Assembly (NCBI RefSeq): GCF_000247695.1
Contig: NW_004624795.1
Span: 7,640,746 to 7,704,745, forward strand
DNA: 64,000 bases
Direction of reading: 5' to 3'
Source of the DNA: Heterocephalus glaber
Lineage: Eukaryota > Chordata > Mammalia > Rodentia > Bathyergidae
Shown: piece by piece, positions 11,965 to 23,499 of the stretch
Numbering within the stretch: the stretch's first letter is position 1
Layout of the letters: each line of letters begins with the position of its first letter
The notes under the pieces: model-generated
Database searches by the model: none
Told to the model about the DNA's origin: nothing
Seen by the model: the letters and a program-made list of their open reading frames with translations, nothing else
Translations under genes and position numbers: made by a program

Positions 11965-12500
11965 TTCAAAATAGACAGTAGATTTAAAAAATTTTAAACG
12001 TTATTACAATAAAAGACATATTGCCAATATTTCCCTTCAGAATACTTCCTATTGCATTGAACACAGTTATCTCATCATTCTTGCCACTTTCTGAAGTAGT
12101 TTTGGAAGTCCTCTTTCATTAGTGTCTTTACCAGGTGTCCTAAAGGATATGGTGGCTACTACTGCTGAGTACTATCCAAAAGGAAAGAAGACTCATAAAA
12201 ACATTGCCATGTGTCTCCATCCATCTTATCCACTGGATCTGGCACCATGCAACTTCTGGCTATTCCCCCAAATCAAAATGACCACTAAAGGTAAATGTTT
12301 TCAATCTATTCAGGAGTTTGAGGCAGCCATGGCAGGGCAACTAGAAATACTCATGAAGGAGGACTTCCAGAACTGTTTCAGAAAGTGGCAAGAAAAATGA
12401 GCTAAGTGTGTTTGATGTGAGGGGGATTATTTTGAAGTGGATTCATGGCAATGTGTCCTATAATAAATATTTAAAAATCTAAACATCATGTGCATGGTGC
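11965..12500 (+). mobile_element. Palindromic (fold-back) mariner fossil, copy 1
   Basis: Tc1/mariner-type fossil. The frame at about 12122-12400 encodes the C-terminal third of a mariner transposase: a LAPCNFWLFP motif near residue 45, then FQSIQEF, then DFQNCFRKWQEK. After a stop, the out-of-place continuation resembles KCV..GDYFE. The 3' end is also present inverted at the left: 12071-12130 matches the reverse complement of 12341-12400 closely, and the match continues outward with more divergence to about 11970 and 12490. The arms are thus about 150 bp around a roughly 210 bp centre. The third catalytic Asp of the DD34D triad is Asn here. A second copy of the same design lies at 59342-60035. 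Confidence 0.85.
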
Positions 12501-12504
12501 CATT

Positions 12505-13890
12505 TTAGCTAAGTTGAAATTTTGTTTTTCAAAATTTGTTTCAGGACAGGTTCTACCTCAGTGTGGGCCACAAGATACACTTTGCATTTTGCATTTTGGA
12601 AGGTAGAAGTGGAGCAGCAGCCATATTCTCTTTACCCAGGCAAGATAGCTCAGGATGTGAGGCACTGTCCTAACTCTCACGTGCTGCTGTTCTCCTGCTG
12701 GCCTGTGTTTCAGTGTGGGGAAGTGATTGTGTTGCCAGCACCTTTGGTTTCTGCTGGATGTCCTAGGTGTGTTGAGGAAGGGTGCAAGCTCTTCCTATAG
12801 ATCACTTCATCACCAGAGTTGCCTGGGGTGGTGAAACACTGGTATGTGTTCAGGCTGTGCTGAGTTCTCACCCACCCATTTTGCCCTTGCTTTTGTCCTT
12901 TACCTTTGTTCACATCCGTTTTTCCTTTTCTCTGCAGCACATGGGTACTCCTGGCTCCAGCACCACACCCACAGAGTTGCTCCACAGAGAATGTTTACCT
13001 AGTGTCCATCATGGCATAAGTTCCTGACCTTTTTATAATCCCCTCCCCTCCACAGACCCTATTAGGTCTCCTTTTATGATAGAGCACTGACACTGAAAAA
13101 TCCTAGGAAATCATTCCATTCTTCAGTTCTAATCAATCATTAGAACTTCTGGCTCTAAAGGGAAAATGAAGAGTGACTCAGAATTCTATTGAGAGGTTTC
13201 TCTTTTTGATCATGGTTGGTTTCAAAAATGGGTAATCTGCATGTAGATAATCATGAGCTAAGTGAAAAGTGGAGTTACTATTGAAAATTGAGTCTTGGGT
13301 ATCATGATGTGAAGAACATTTCAAGGAGTCACTGGTGTGAAAAAGCCAGGGATGAACAGAAGGTTAAAACAAGATCTATGATTACTGAGTGTCCTGGTTT
13401 GGGACAGGGAAGGTGAAAAGCAACAAATTCCCACATATGTCTGATACCTTACTTCTTCCAAATGCTTTCATGGGTAGTGCCCCACTGGTCCAAAAGCCTG
13501 CTATATAGAGTCGCTGTAAGAAACACACTGATAATAGATGTGGAGATCTTAAAATGAAGTTAGGCATGTAAGAGTGAGTTGATGGTAATTATTATTTCTT
13601 TCATTTGTATGTTTCTTTGACTTTTGCTAGCTCTCTTAGTAGGTCCTTAGGGTAATTTTGAAATGCTATTAACACTTACTTTACTTAACAAGATATGAAC
13701 ACAAAACATATAAATACTTGCCTGAATTTAGAAAAGCTAGTGGTAGAACAAGGACCAATAATGTGATCCATTGAAATAATGGTGAGAAAGCAGGTGCATA
13801 TGGAATGTGTACCATGTGGTTAGACCATGCTAATCTATTTAATTCTTATTCAAAATCAAACAACCAAAAACTCCTATTTGCATAATAATA
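12505..13890. other. No feature recognised
   Basis: Includes a somewhat GC-richer part at about 12600-13030 with overlapping frames on both strands (about 80-90 codons). None resembles a known domain. No splice or promoter evidence. Confidence 0.4.
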
Positions 13891-13985
13891 TTATTGTACA
13901 GAATCATCAACTGAGGTTTAAAGAGGACAAGATGATACATTATCTACTTTACATTGCATAGAGATTAAAATCTGGGCTGCTGATG
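13890..13985 (+). mobile_element. MIR SINE fragment
   Basis: cagaatcatcaactgaggtt followed by taaagaggac resembles the MIR core 'acagatgaggaaactgaggc'. Weak. Confidence 0.35.
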
Positions 13986-14055
13986 AGCATGGGGCCAGGC
14001 ATGGGGTGTGGTGGGGATAGTGTTCCAAAGATCAACATGTTCCAGGGGGTCAGTG

Positions 14056-14195
14056 TAGAATTTGTCTCATTGGGGGCCGGGGATTTAGCTCAGTGGTTCT
14101 GCCGCCTGCCTCGAAAGTGCAAGGTCCTGAGTTCAATCCCCGGTACCAAAAATAAATAAATAAATAGATAGATAGATAGATAGAATTTGTCTCAT
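14056..14195 (+). mobile_element. Young ID-like SINE with perfect 15-bp TSDs
   Basis: tRNA-Ala-derived ID-like SINE, body 14071-14180. It keeps a pol III A box (tagctcagtgg) and a B-box-like gagttcaatcc, then ccccggtacc and a tail that has grown into (AAAT)n and (GATA)n. The TSD tagaatttgtctcat is identical at 14056-14070 and 14181-14195, so the insertion is recent. The middle reads ctgccgcctgcc where canonical ID has agagcgcttgcc. Confidence 0.95.
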
Positions 14196-14639
14196 AATGT
14201 TGCTCTGTGGACTACACAAGCTAATGTAAGCACCATGCTGATACCATACCTGCCATGTGCTGAACAGCCCTTTTTGTGTCATCTGTCTCATCTGCTAGGT
14301 CATACACAAAGTAGCAAAGGTGCTTTTATTACTCACATCTGGAATTAAGAAACTATAACCTCTGGCCCAAGTCCAACCAGAGGCTTGTTTCTGTATGGTT
14401 CATGAGATAAGAATGGCTTATACATTTTAAAGGGTTGAAAACAACAAAAAACCAAAATAATAAAAAGCCAAAGCCAAGAGGACTATGCATCAGAGGCCTA
14501 TGCAACTTAAAAAACCTAAAATATCTACTACTGCACCCTTTACCAACTCATGGTTTATACCACACTTCTTTTTTGACTTTGAGATGCAGAACTGAAGGAG
14601 CCAAAAGAGAATACATTGATTTACTCCAAAAAGTAGAAC

Positions 14640-14975
14640 TCTGCCTCAGTCCAAGTTTGGGTGGCTTAAAGGCAAAAATGTCATGGTGGAAGAGCATGGC
14701 AGAAGAAAATTGTTCACCCCATGGCAGCCAGAAAGCAGACAAAGAAGATAGAAAGTAAGGAAGAGCTGGGCGCAAGAATATAATTTTCTAGGTTCTGGCC
14801 CTAATGACCCACCTCCAACCAGGCCCACTTCTTCATAGCTCATTCAGCTATGAACTGATCAATAGATTCATCCACAGATGGCTATGGGGTGAAATAATAC
14901 AATCATCTGCCAAAAGCCCATCTCTGTACATATGAGACTTTGAGGAGCAATTTAGATCTAAACCACAACAGATGC
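14640..14975 (-). mobile_element. Solo LTR, MaLR type
   Basis: Reverse complement of the 8250 family: ccacctccaaccaggccc, then gctatgaactgatcaatag, then aatcatctgccaaaagcc, then ttagatctaaaccacaac. The left part (about 14420-14640) may belong to it but is too diverged to assign. Confidence 0.65.
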
Positions 14976-14979
14976 TTTC

Positions 14980-16225
14980 TAGAGAAACGAAAAAAAGTGA
15001 ATGTAAACAGATATTTTCTCTGCCTACTGTTGTTACTTTGCTGCAAGCAGTTGAAGAAAAAGTAATGATAGGATGTAAAGTGTTTTAGAGTATGTTGCTA
15101 CCAGTTATGCTCCATAATATTCTTTCATATTTTGAGGCACTCTAACAAAGATATATATATATATATAATTTTGAAGGAGAGCTTATGTTTTCCAGAGGAT
15201 ATTCTACTATTTAAGAATAGGCCACAAGGTCTCACAACTGTATCAGGGTTTCATATGTATCTCCTCAAAACTACCCTGCCTATGGCATATTTTTACTTTC
15301 TATTACTAACATCTTTCCATGATAAAAACATGTTTAGGGGGATACATTTATCTTCATGCAAATCACACATCAAAAGGAACCAGGTCATTTTGTTGGGTGA
15401 TTCTGGGCATTTTTCCTATTGGGTGACTCTGATGGCAACAGGCATGCTGAGGTTTGGAAGGAGAAGCAGCAAGAAGCACTTAGGAGAGAGAACCTGATAA
15501 CCACTGTGAGGTTTACCTTGGTTTTATCAGATACTCATTAGGAAGAGAAGAAAGAGAGACTGGGGAGATGCTTCTTCAATAGTGTTTGATTAGACACAGG
15601 GGCTCCGGATGCTTAAAGTATAACTTGTGAGAAAGAGCACACACCTTAAGCAAGTATGTGCTCCCAAGGTTTCTGCACATTTAATTAAAAATATGATCTC
15701 GAAATGTTTTTAGGTTGGCCCTCTGCACAGGTGACCTGAGTGAAAGGGAGGCAGTGACTCAACCCAGAGAGAGAGGGGAGGATTGAGGCCATGTGAAGCA
15801 GGATGACAGATTCACTCAGAGCATAAAAAGACTTGGGTCCCTGGAGTACATACAGCAGGTGCTACTGTAAACAAGTGACCAGTGTGGGGTGTTGGGACAG
15901 AGAAGGTGGAGGAGAGAAGATGACCCCAGAAGGATCCAAACATAGGAAACACATAGTATAGAAATACACAGTGCTCTAAATGGATCCCCATACACAAATA
16001 AATATCGGATATATTCTAAATCTTAGTCAATATATATTTATCACATAATTTCCATGCATAATTTTATTTGATCCTTAAAACCCACCAATGGAGAAAGAAT
16101 CAACTTTTAGAAATTAGTGAGTGGAAAGGAAAGGAAACATCCGTTTAGTACCTTTGATATAGATACTTGCCCATTTTCTCATGCAGTGTCATAAGAACTC
16201 CGAATGCTTTATGCCCTGTATCTAA
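14980..16225. other. No feature recognised apart from a TA run
   Basis: A (TA)n run lies at 15151-15168. The 121-codon frame at 15132-15497 starts across this run and has no recognisable domain. The rest is unassigned. Confidence 0.45.
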
Positions 16226-16229
16226 GTGT

Positions 16230-16350
16230 TATTGTTGTCTTCTGACATATGAGAAGGTTGGCCCTGAGTTTAGTTAGGTAAATTCTCATCAGTAGGAAGT
16301 TCTACAGTTGGAATTTAAGCTCCATGCCTGGATACAACCCTGTCCTCTTT
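16230..16350 (+). mobile_element. MIR SINE fragment
   Basis: The order gacatatgagaaggttgg, ttaggtaaattctc, aggaagttctac, ggaatttaagctcc fits a diverged MIR core and 3' part. Confidence 0.4.
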
Positions 16351-16499
16351 CTAGCACACAACCCTTCATTTCCTATGCAGGAAAGAGGTAGCTTTAAGAT
16401 TATCTGATCTTCAAAAATAAGGAAAGGGAGGGGTGCATGGGGACCATGGGTGCTGCCTCAAGGTCTCTGGATCTTTCTGGAGACCCAGATGCTTCCACT

Positions 16500-16900
16500 T
16501 TTCTCTTCAGCTTGCAGTCACTACCATTAACAGACTCATCTCCTGGTTGACAGCTGAACGTACTCCTTCTGACCCAAGGGTTTGCCACATGCCACTTCCC
16601 TTGCCAGGGGCATCCTCACCTGCTCTAAGTTAAGTTTGAGCCTCAGCTCTTCCTGAAAGTCTTTCCCACCACCCGTTTGCTATGGTAACCACTCGTGACC
16701 TTCAGTTTAGATGGTGTCCTGTGGGAGCTCATGGTACCTGTCTTTACCAAGTATGCACGAATGGGGTAGTCACTTTGCATAGTTATTTCTCTCACTTTTC
16801 TGTAGCCTTGAAGGTGGGGCTTGTGCTTTGTTCAATCCATTTCCCAGGCTCCAATATTGTCTCTGACTTATAAGCAGTTAACTAATATCTGTTAAAGGAA
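16500..16900 (+). mobile_element. L2 3'-region fragment
   Basis: cctgaaagtctttcccacc (L2 'ggccttccctgacc' region), then a cttgaaggtggggcttgtgc stretch that resembles the L2 3' end. Diverged, approximate boundaries. Confidence 0.5.
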
Positions 16901-17399
16901 TATCCAGATGAAGTCTTTTTTTGTTCAATAATTTTTAGGCTACAGTTATGGATATTAGCCGATGAAGGAAACATGAATGCCATTATTCTATTATTTCAAT
17001 AATGTCAGGGTAGGAGAAGGTTAGGATAGAGGGATTTGATATGGAGCTTTGCAACTGAGATAGAAAAAACAAACCCCAGAATTTATTCATAAGGGAAATG
17101 AATACATTTAGTTGCAATGATTTCTTTAAGGAAAATGCAGAGAAAAAGACCTCCCAAGTGTCCTTTGACTTTTATCAGTTTTTAATCCTATTTTGATACA
17201 GAGCAAATCAAAGTAATCTATTCTAATTTCTGTGGAGAAAGAAACTTATTTCTAAGTGAATAAATCACTTCCTAAAAAATATTCAGGGTAGTTACTTGTT
17301 GGGAAAAAAACACAACTTAAGATAACACATAAATAAGTTAGCTGTCTCCTACCAGGACAACCACTGAAAATAACATGCACATCCCAAGGGACTGCTTCT

Positions 17400-17695
17400 T
17401 GGTTATATTAATAAATCAAAATATCTGCTTATGATGATTTATTTGTAGGTCTTGATGTTGAAAGCTCATTTATCATTTGCAATGCAATTTGCTCATCTCT
17501 GCAGATCATAAAAATTCATTGAATTATGCTTGTTCTTACAGTATAATTTAATATCTTGTTTTTCAGCACCAGAATAAATCCCCATGATAAGTATATAATT
17601 TCCCTATGTTATCCTTTGGCAGTCAATCACAAACAATGCATTTTATATATGCATATGTATTTCAAGAGTTAATGAAACAAATTTCTCACATCATA
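17400..17695. promoter_or_regulatory. Candidate conserved non-coding block
   Basis: Repeat-free, with several octamer/homeodomain-like words (atgcaatttgc, tatgcatatg, gtcaatcacaaacaatgc, gagttaatgaa). Function is inferred from composition only. Confidence 0.2.
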
Positions 17696-18834
17696 ATATC
17701 TTAACTAGCACTCAAACCAAAAGATACAGAGAAAAGTACCTAATCTGCTTAGGAATCAGAAGAACAAAATTGTCTGGTTAGTATGAAAGCAACCTGTATA
17801 TTTCTGGGGAAAAGTACAATATCTTACTGATTCCACCAAAACTGTAACTTATATCCAATTCTATGGAAAAAATAAATGTTTGCCTTGTCCTAGAAGTTGG
17901 CAGTACAGCCATTCTGTACCTTAGACATTAACAAGAGAATTATGGCCACTGACATGGTGTGAGAACCAAGATCTGGAACAAAATTTGTGAATTTCACATT
18001 AATCAACATGCTACCATGTCACATTATTTTGTACCATTACTATAATGAGATGTTTCAATAAGGGAGAAGTATATTTTTCTAATTTTTTTAGACCATCAGA
18101 AGTATGGGATTATTCAGAGAATGCCTCAAAAAACAAAGAGGAAGTCCAGATAAATAGCATTTATTATCAACTGATCTAGTTACTTTTTTTTTAAAAAAGA
18201 CAAATCATTCTATAATGTAACACTTTCTATATTTTAGTATAAAATTATTAAAATACCAAATTAATTTTAGCCTCCAAAGAAATTTGCTAATTATCAGATA
18301 TCTTAATGCCAGGTCAAGAATAAGATTTTTTTTTTTTTAAGTTCAGTTCTTCAAGTTATCTGAAAAAGCCAAAATGAAGCCTTAAGAAATAAGACTCAAA
18401 TACTTGAATGCTTTTGCTTTTCTACACTGTACTAACCAGTTATTCTGAAGCATATAACTAAAAAATATTAGAACATGAATGTTCATAAATCCCTAAAGTT
18501 ATGGATACCTCAATAACACATATTTTCTCACATAACATGAAAAGGTACAAAATAATGATTTAGTTGACCATTCAGCAACCTAATGAATTTACAAATACAG
18601 TAATAAACATCATTTATTAAGCGATAAAAATAAATTCTGTATCTGAAACAAAGGATATCCTTCATCAAGCTTCTGCATTACTATTGTAACATTAATGGTG
18701 AATATACTGGAATCTTAAAAGAAATTTCTTATCTCTGTTAAGTATCAGCCTACTGAGAGTAATTCTCTAAGGAACAGTAACAGATAACTTCCAAGGTTCA
18801 CTGAAATGAAGAGGGTGGGTAATTTGTGGGTGTG
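17696..18834. other. AT-rich, no feature recognised
   Basis: Strongly AT-rich, with short T and A runs (for example 18185-18196 and 18328-18341). No frame or repeat assigned. Confidence 0.45.
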
Positions 18835-19172
18835 ATAACTGGATTAGTCTCCTAATTGGATTAGAGTGGTTCTGGCTGTGGCCAAATGGATTTACTGAAT
18901 ACAAAAGACCCATCCTGGGTGTTCATGGCACCAACCAATAGGCTTGTAGCCTGGATGGAATAAAAAGGGAATGAAAAGTGGAACTCTGTTGTTCTGCTGC
19001 TCACTGCTCTCTGCCTGCCACACCATGGACTGTTTCTCCTCTGCCATGCCACTCTGCATTTGAGCCAACTGACTATGGACTGAAACCTCCACAAATTGTG
19101 AGCCAAAATAAACCTTTCCTCCTTTAACATGTGGATGTAGGTATTTTGCCAGCAACAAGAAAGTAACTGAGA
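18835..19172 (+). mobile_element. Solo LTR, MaLR type
   Basis: Ends with the MaLR-type poly(A) region (gtgagccaaaataaaccttt) and aagaaagtaactgagac. It also has gccaccatggact-like and ctgctgctcactgctctctg segments usual in rodent MaLR LTRs. No internal sequence. Confidence 0.7.
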
Positions 19173-19955
19173 CAGATTTATTAACTCATACTAACTAATT
19201 ACAGGAGAAACAACCAGGGTTTGGAGAAAGGTTTATCATAAATAGATTTACTTTCAACTTCTGGACATGGAAGGAGTAGCATGACAAATGAAGAGATAAG
19301 AAAGGTGAGGGTAAACTGATTCAAAGTTTCAAGGAGAAGAAATGATTAAAATGATTTTTCCCTTATGTATAAAAACTTTCATCCTACATAGAGCATGCTG
19401 GGTCTTAGAAATGATGCTAGACTACAATTTTAATTTGATATAGCCTGTGAATAATGAGAAAGCCAAAAAGTAGATTCAAAAGGCACATAACTCCAAATTT
19501 CTATCAGCAGCAAGATGAAGAGATCCTGTTTTCTATCTTTGTAGAAGGAAGTAGCACTTAGTAGGAGTTTTGCTTTCTCTCAAACTTGAAACTACATGTT
19601 GATAGAGCTTGGATATTCTGATATTAGAGCAGTGGTCCCTCCCAAAGAAAAGATGCAGTCATGATGTACAATATATTCTTTTCTCTATCTTTTAGCACCC
19701 TCCCAGGTAAACCAAGAAAGAATTGGGCAAGACTTATGGCTAAAGTTATGAAATATTGCAATAAAAATACTGCATAAAATATAGGAGTAACATAAAAATG
19801 CTACATGCCTCCATCCAGATTAAAAACGTCAAGACTCACAATTCTTTTAAAGGATCTCCCTTTGTGAAAAAAATCCAAATGTAGTGAAAGATCTATTTCA
19901 TCATTTTTATCTTATTTCTTCCCTCTTTCAGTAGAGGTTATCAATGGCCCAAAAT
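19173..19955. other. No feature recognised
   Basis: AT-rich. No repeat or gene assignable. Confidence 0.4.
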
Positions 19956-19959
19956 TACT

Positions 19960-20170
19960 ACACACCCTTTCTGATCATTGTTTATATATTCTTACTACAT
20001 ATATGCATCCCCACAGGACATAATGTTTCTTGAGTTTTTATGTTTTACACATAAATAATCATAGGATATTTATGCTGCAGCTTGCTTTTTCACATAAGGA
20101 TGGTTGAGATTTATCTATGTTGATACAGGCAAATCTAGTTCATTTATTTTAAGTTCAGAAGGATATTCTA
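19960..20170 (-). mobile_element. Ancient L1 (L1M-type) fragment
   Basis: agcttgctttttcacataagg, then gagatttatctatgttgata, then agttcatttattttaa match the reverse complement of the end of ORF2 in old mammalian L1s. Confidence 0.55.
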
Positions 20171-20309
20171 GAGTAAATGCTATTCTAAAAAATAGTATTG
20201 GACCTCTTGAGCCCTTTTGGAAAATTATTTAAAAATTGATTAATCTTGGAGAATTAACATCTTTATCATATTAGCCCTGTGATTCATGTTCACAGTGCTT
20301 CTTTCTCTT

Positions 20310-20873
20310 TCATCCAATCTTTTTTTTTTCTGCTTAAATTCTTTTATTGGTACATTTTAGGTATATGATACATTTACATTTATCGTTGGGTGCTTGTACC
20401 TGTACATGATGTACCTTGGTTCTTATTTTTTCCCCATTACCTGTGTGCCCTTCACCCCTCCACCCTTCTCTATTGACATAGACTTCATTTCCATTTTTTT
20501 TCTTTTCTCATAATTTTTCCTTTCCATTCTTTCCTTTCCCCATCTCCTCCCACCACCCCTACCCCTGTGGACCTTTTCCTATTTCAAAGTATCAATTATT
20601 GGTTATTAATCCTTTTAGTCCTTATTTACACTCTCAGTTTCTCACACTAGAGAAACTGTTCGGTATTTACACGTGTTTCTTATTTATTTCACTTAAGAGT
20701 ATGGCCTCAATATGCATTCATTTAGCTATAAATGACTCTAGTTTCTTGTTCTTTATGGCTGAGTAGTACTCCATTTTATAAAAAAACCCACGTCTTCTTT
20801 ATCCAGTTTCCAGTTGATGGGCACTTGGGCTGTTTCCAAGCTTTAACTACTACAAACTCTCATCCAATCTTTT
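20310..20873 (-). mobile_element. Young 5'-truncated L1 nested in ancient L1, 14-bp TSDs
   Basis: Body about 20324-20859. The left end shows the reversed tail and 3' UTR (ttattggtacattttaggta), then a C-rich tract, then the ORF2 end (ttatggctgagtagtactcc, gatgggcacttgggctgttt). The TSD tcatccaatctttt flanks it at 20310-20323 and 20860-20873, with the T run merging with the tail. Strand and truncation are clear. Confidence 0.9.
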
Positions 20874-21404
20874 GTGTTCTTCAATCACACCTGTTGCTGC
20901 TGATAACCTTTCACACATATACACATACTTATCAGTTCTGTGCAGTCAGTGTTATAAACGGTATTTCTTTTTGCTACTATATTCTTTATCTTGTTATGGC
21001 TGACATAAAAATACTTTCATTTTTCACATTTATCTTATTTGCAATAAATCTATTAAATCCACTATTAATAGATTGGTTGTAAATTCTTGCCCAAATTTCT
21101 ATATAGATAATAACTTATTGAAATATAGTTTATTTTGCTTCTTTTACCATGGTTAGGACCTCCTGCAACAAAACTAAATACTAGTAATGGTGCAACATAT
21201 CTTATCAACTACTTGTGTTTAATTCAAGTACTTCATACATTTAATCTATAAGTAAGATATTTGGTATAGGGCTGTGGTAGATGCGTTTTAATAAGTTAAA
21301 GTTTTATTTGATCCTTAGTTTGAGCATTTTTATTATGAATACAGTAATGCTAAATTTTAGAATTATTTTCTCTACTTCCATTGAAATCACTATGTGATTT
21401 TTCT

Positions 21405-21560
21405 TTTTAATAAAAATAGGGAATTATTTTAATAAATATAGGGATTAAATATAGGGAATTAGAAAATAAATATAGGGAATATTAATTAAATATGGGAATT
21501 ATATTTAATAAATATAAGGAAAAATAAGGAAGGGAATACTAATAAATTAGGGAATTTCTG
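21405..21560. repeat. Degenerate minisatellite-like AT repeat
   Basis: About eight imperfect units around the word aaatatagggaatta, spaced roughly 12-25 bp, lying inside the ancient L1. A local expansion rather than L1 sequence. Confidence 0.7.
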
Positions 21561-22739
21561 TGATAAAGGTTCAATGTCAATATCCTAGAAAAAAATGACT
21601 TCTCAAAAATAGTATATTTTCAATACTCCTTTGGATATAACTTTCTAATGTTTTCAGATTTTACAAAAATGACTCATATGACAATGGCTTATACTTCTTT
21701 TCTTTTCTGTTTTTATCTGATTTAGGCAAGAAGATAATATCAACCTCATAAAACAAATTCCTTATTTTCTAGTTCTCTACAGCAGTTTGCATTCTATATG
21801 AATAATCTATTGCTTATAAATCCATTTGCATCTCAGAAATCCTATAATGGCTATAAATTCATTTTACTTTTCAAACAATTTTAACTGTTTTTATTTTTCT
21901 GAAAAACTACCCATCTCCTAAAATTTTTAATATTTGTCATAATAAAATAACAGATCAAAAAAGTGTAATTTTCTTTGATCTCTCTACCATATCTATAATT
22001 ATATGACCTCTTCATAACTGATACTGATTATTTGTGCAGCCTTTCTTATCTCTTAATCAATCTTGCTCACTTTTCTAAATACAGTTTGATTTGTTTATTT
22101 TCCAAAGGACCACTTTTGGTTTTGTGGATTGTCTTCTGTTTTATTACTACTTCGTGCCAGAGGGTTCCTTAACACTTGAGGAAGAGTATTATGAAATAAG
22201 TCAATAAAATCAATCAAGAGGTGAATGAAAATCACAGTGGAGGCTGAAAATAAATTTAAAGTGGGAATGTTCAGAACCCACGACAGAATAAAAATATTAT
22301 AAGAATTATTTTTTACTGAAGAGATAAGGGATTAGACAATAATTACTAGGAGGTTGGGGTACAAGAAGTGTCTAATGCCTACTTGTCTTTTGGTGGGAGC
22401 AGGGTAGAAAGGCTAAATAATTTACACATCGGTTAAGTAAGTATGTTAATAATTTAAGCGAGTGCTCTGTCTATGCCTTTCTAGTTTAACTTTTTATATT
22501 TTTTTCTATTACTGCTATGTGTTTGAAGCAGAGAAGGGCTCAGAATATGAACTTAAAATGTCACCTTGACTAGAAATCAGTAGCAGATGTTATTGGAAGT
22601 TTCTCACCCATTAGCACTTCCCTCTCACTGAAGGAAGTTTTGAAAGACAATTACAGTCTCAAGTAACTTACAAACTTTATTTTCAAGAAAGCTCTTTGAA
22701 CTTGCTAAACAGAAACAACAAGGCAACTGAATTTAAACA

Positions 22740-22926
22740 TAAACCCCAACTGGCATGATGACCCATGTCTGTGATCTCAAAACACCGGCGGCTAGGGCAA
22801 GGGGATGACAAGTTCCAGCCTAGGCCACTTAGTAAATTCTGTCTGAAAATAAAAAGCAAAAAATGGCTGGGATTGTAGTCCAGTGGGTTCAACCCCAGTA
22901 CTACCCAAACAAAACAAAACAAAACG
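22740..22926 (+). mobile_element. B1-dID type dimeric SINE
   Basis: B1 half (ggcatgatgacccatgtctg, gtgatctcaaaacacc, ttccagcctaggccactt, tctgtctgaaaataaaa), then ID half (aatggctgggattgtagtcc, gggttcaaccccagtacta) and a (CAAAA)n tail at about 22910-22926. Confidence 0.75.
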
Positions 22927-23049
22927 AGACATGAATGTAATGATCTCCTTCTCCGCACTTCACTCTTGATGTTGTCATCGTCTCCCGAAACCTTCCTGCA
23001 GATTTGGCATCTTCCTGCCTTTCTACTTTTGTCCACATTCTTGTGCCTA

Positions 23050-23170
23050 TCTATCTCTCAGCCTCTCTCTAAACACCAGACTTTGAGGACCAGGATATGA
23101 GAAGCTCACCTTATGGCTCCAGAGCCTGGTGCAAAGTTCTCAGCAAATGTTCTTGCTAAAAGAGTTTCCT
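23050..23170 (+). mobile_element. L2-like fragment
   Basis: The part ccagactttgaggaccagg ... ccagagcctggtgcaaagtt resembles the L2 3' end ('agactgtgagctcc ... cctggcacatagt'). Weak. Confidence 0.4.
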
Positions 23171-23499
23171 TCTGGCACTGATACCAAACTGTCTTCTCTA
23201 TACAAACCTAAGTACTGGGGCTTCCAGATACCACACATCTAAATCTTACTTCTCTAAGAATCAGCTGTTCCCCAGTAAAACTAGAAATAATTTCTTTCCT
23301 CTTTTAATTTGGAAATATTTTAACATGTCTTTTATGCCCCATCATTTTTGGTGTTAGATTTATGGAGTGATTTAAGGAGAGAGACTCTCTTTCGTAGGAC
23401 TGCAAACTCTCTTAGACCACAATTTATTTAATTTTTGTTTTATATATAGCAAAGCACATTATAAATGAATACATGAATAGTCCATAATGTAACAATAAA

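Larger units (their letters stand above)
20200..22185 (-). mobile_element. Ancient L1, ORF2 region, interrupted
   Basis: Diverged reverse-strand L1 ORF2. gattaatcttggagaattaa (about 20237) continues after the nested young L1 with a diverged block to about 21070. Then come a block at 21660-21790 and tttccaaaggaccacttttgg (about 22101-22121). These keep the order expected for L1M ORF2 read 3' to 5'. Heavily mutated, with no intact frame. Confidence 0.6.

Noticed and set aside
12122..12400. 92-codon frame as a host gene
   Set aside because: Clearly mariner transposase C-terminus in a decayed element. No start of the catalytic domain, and stops follow.
12520..13027. GC-richer segment with frames on both strands as an exon cluster
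   Set aside because: No splice-site pattern, no domain and no codon-level signal.
14071..14160. tRNA gene
   Set aside because: tRNA-Ala-like 5' part but with a disrupted cloverleaf, an A-rich tail and TSDs; it is a SINE.
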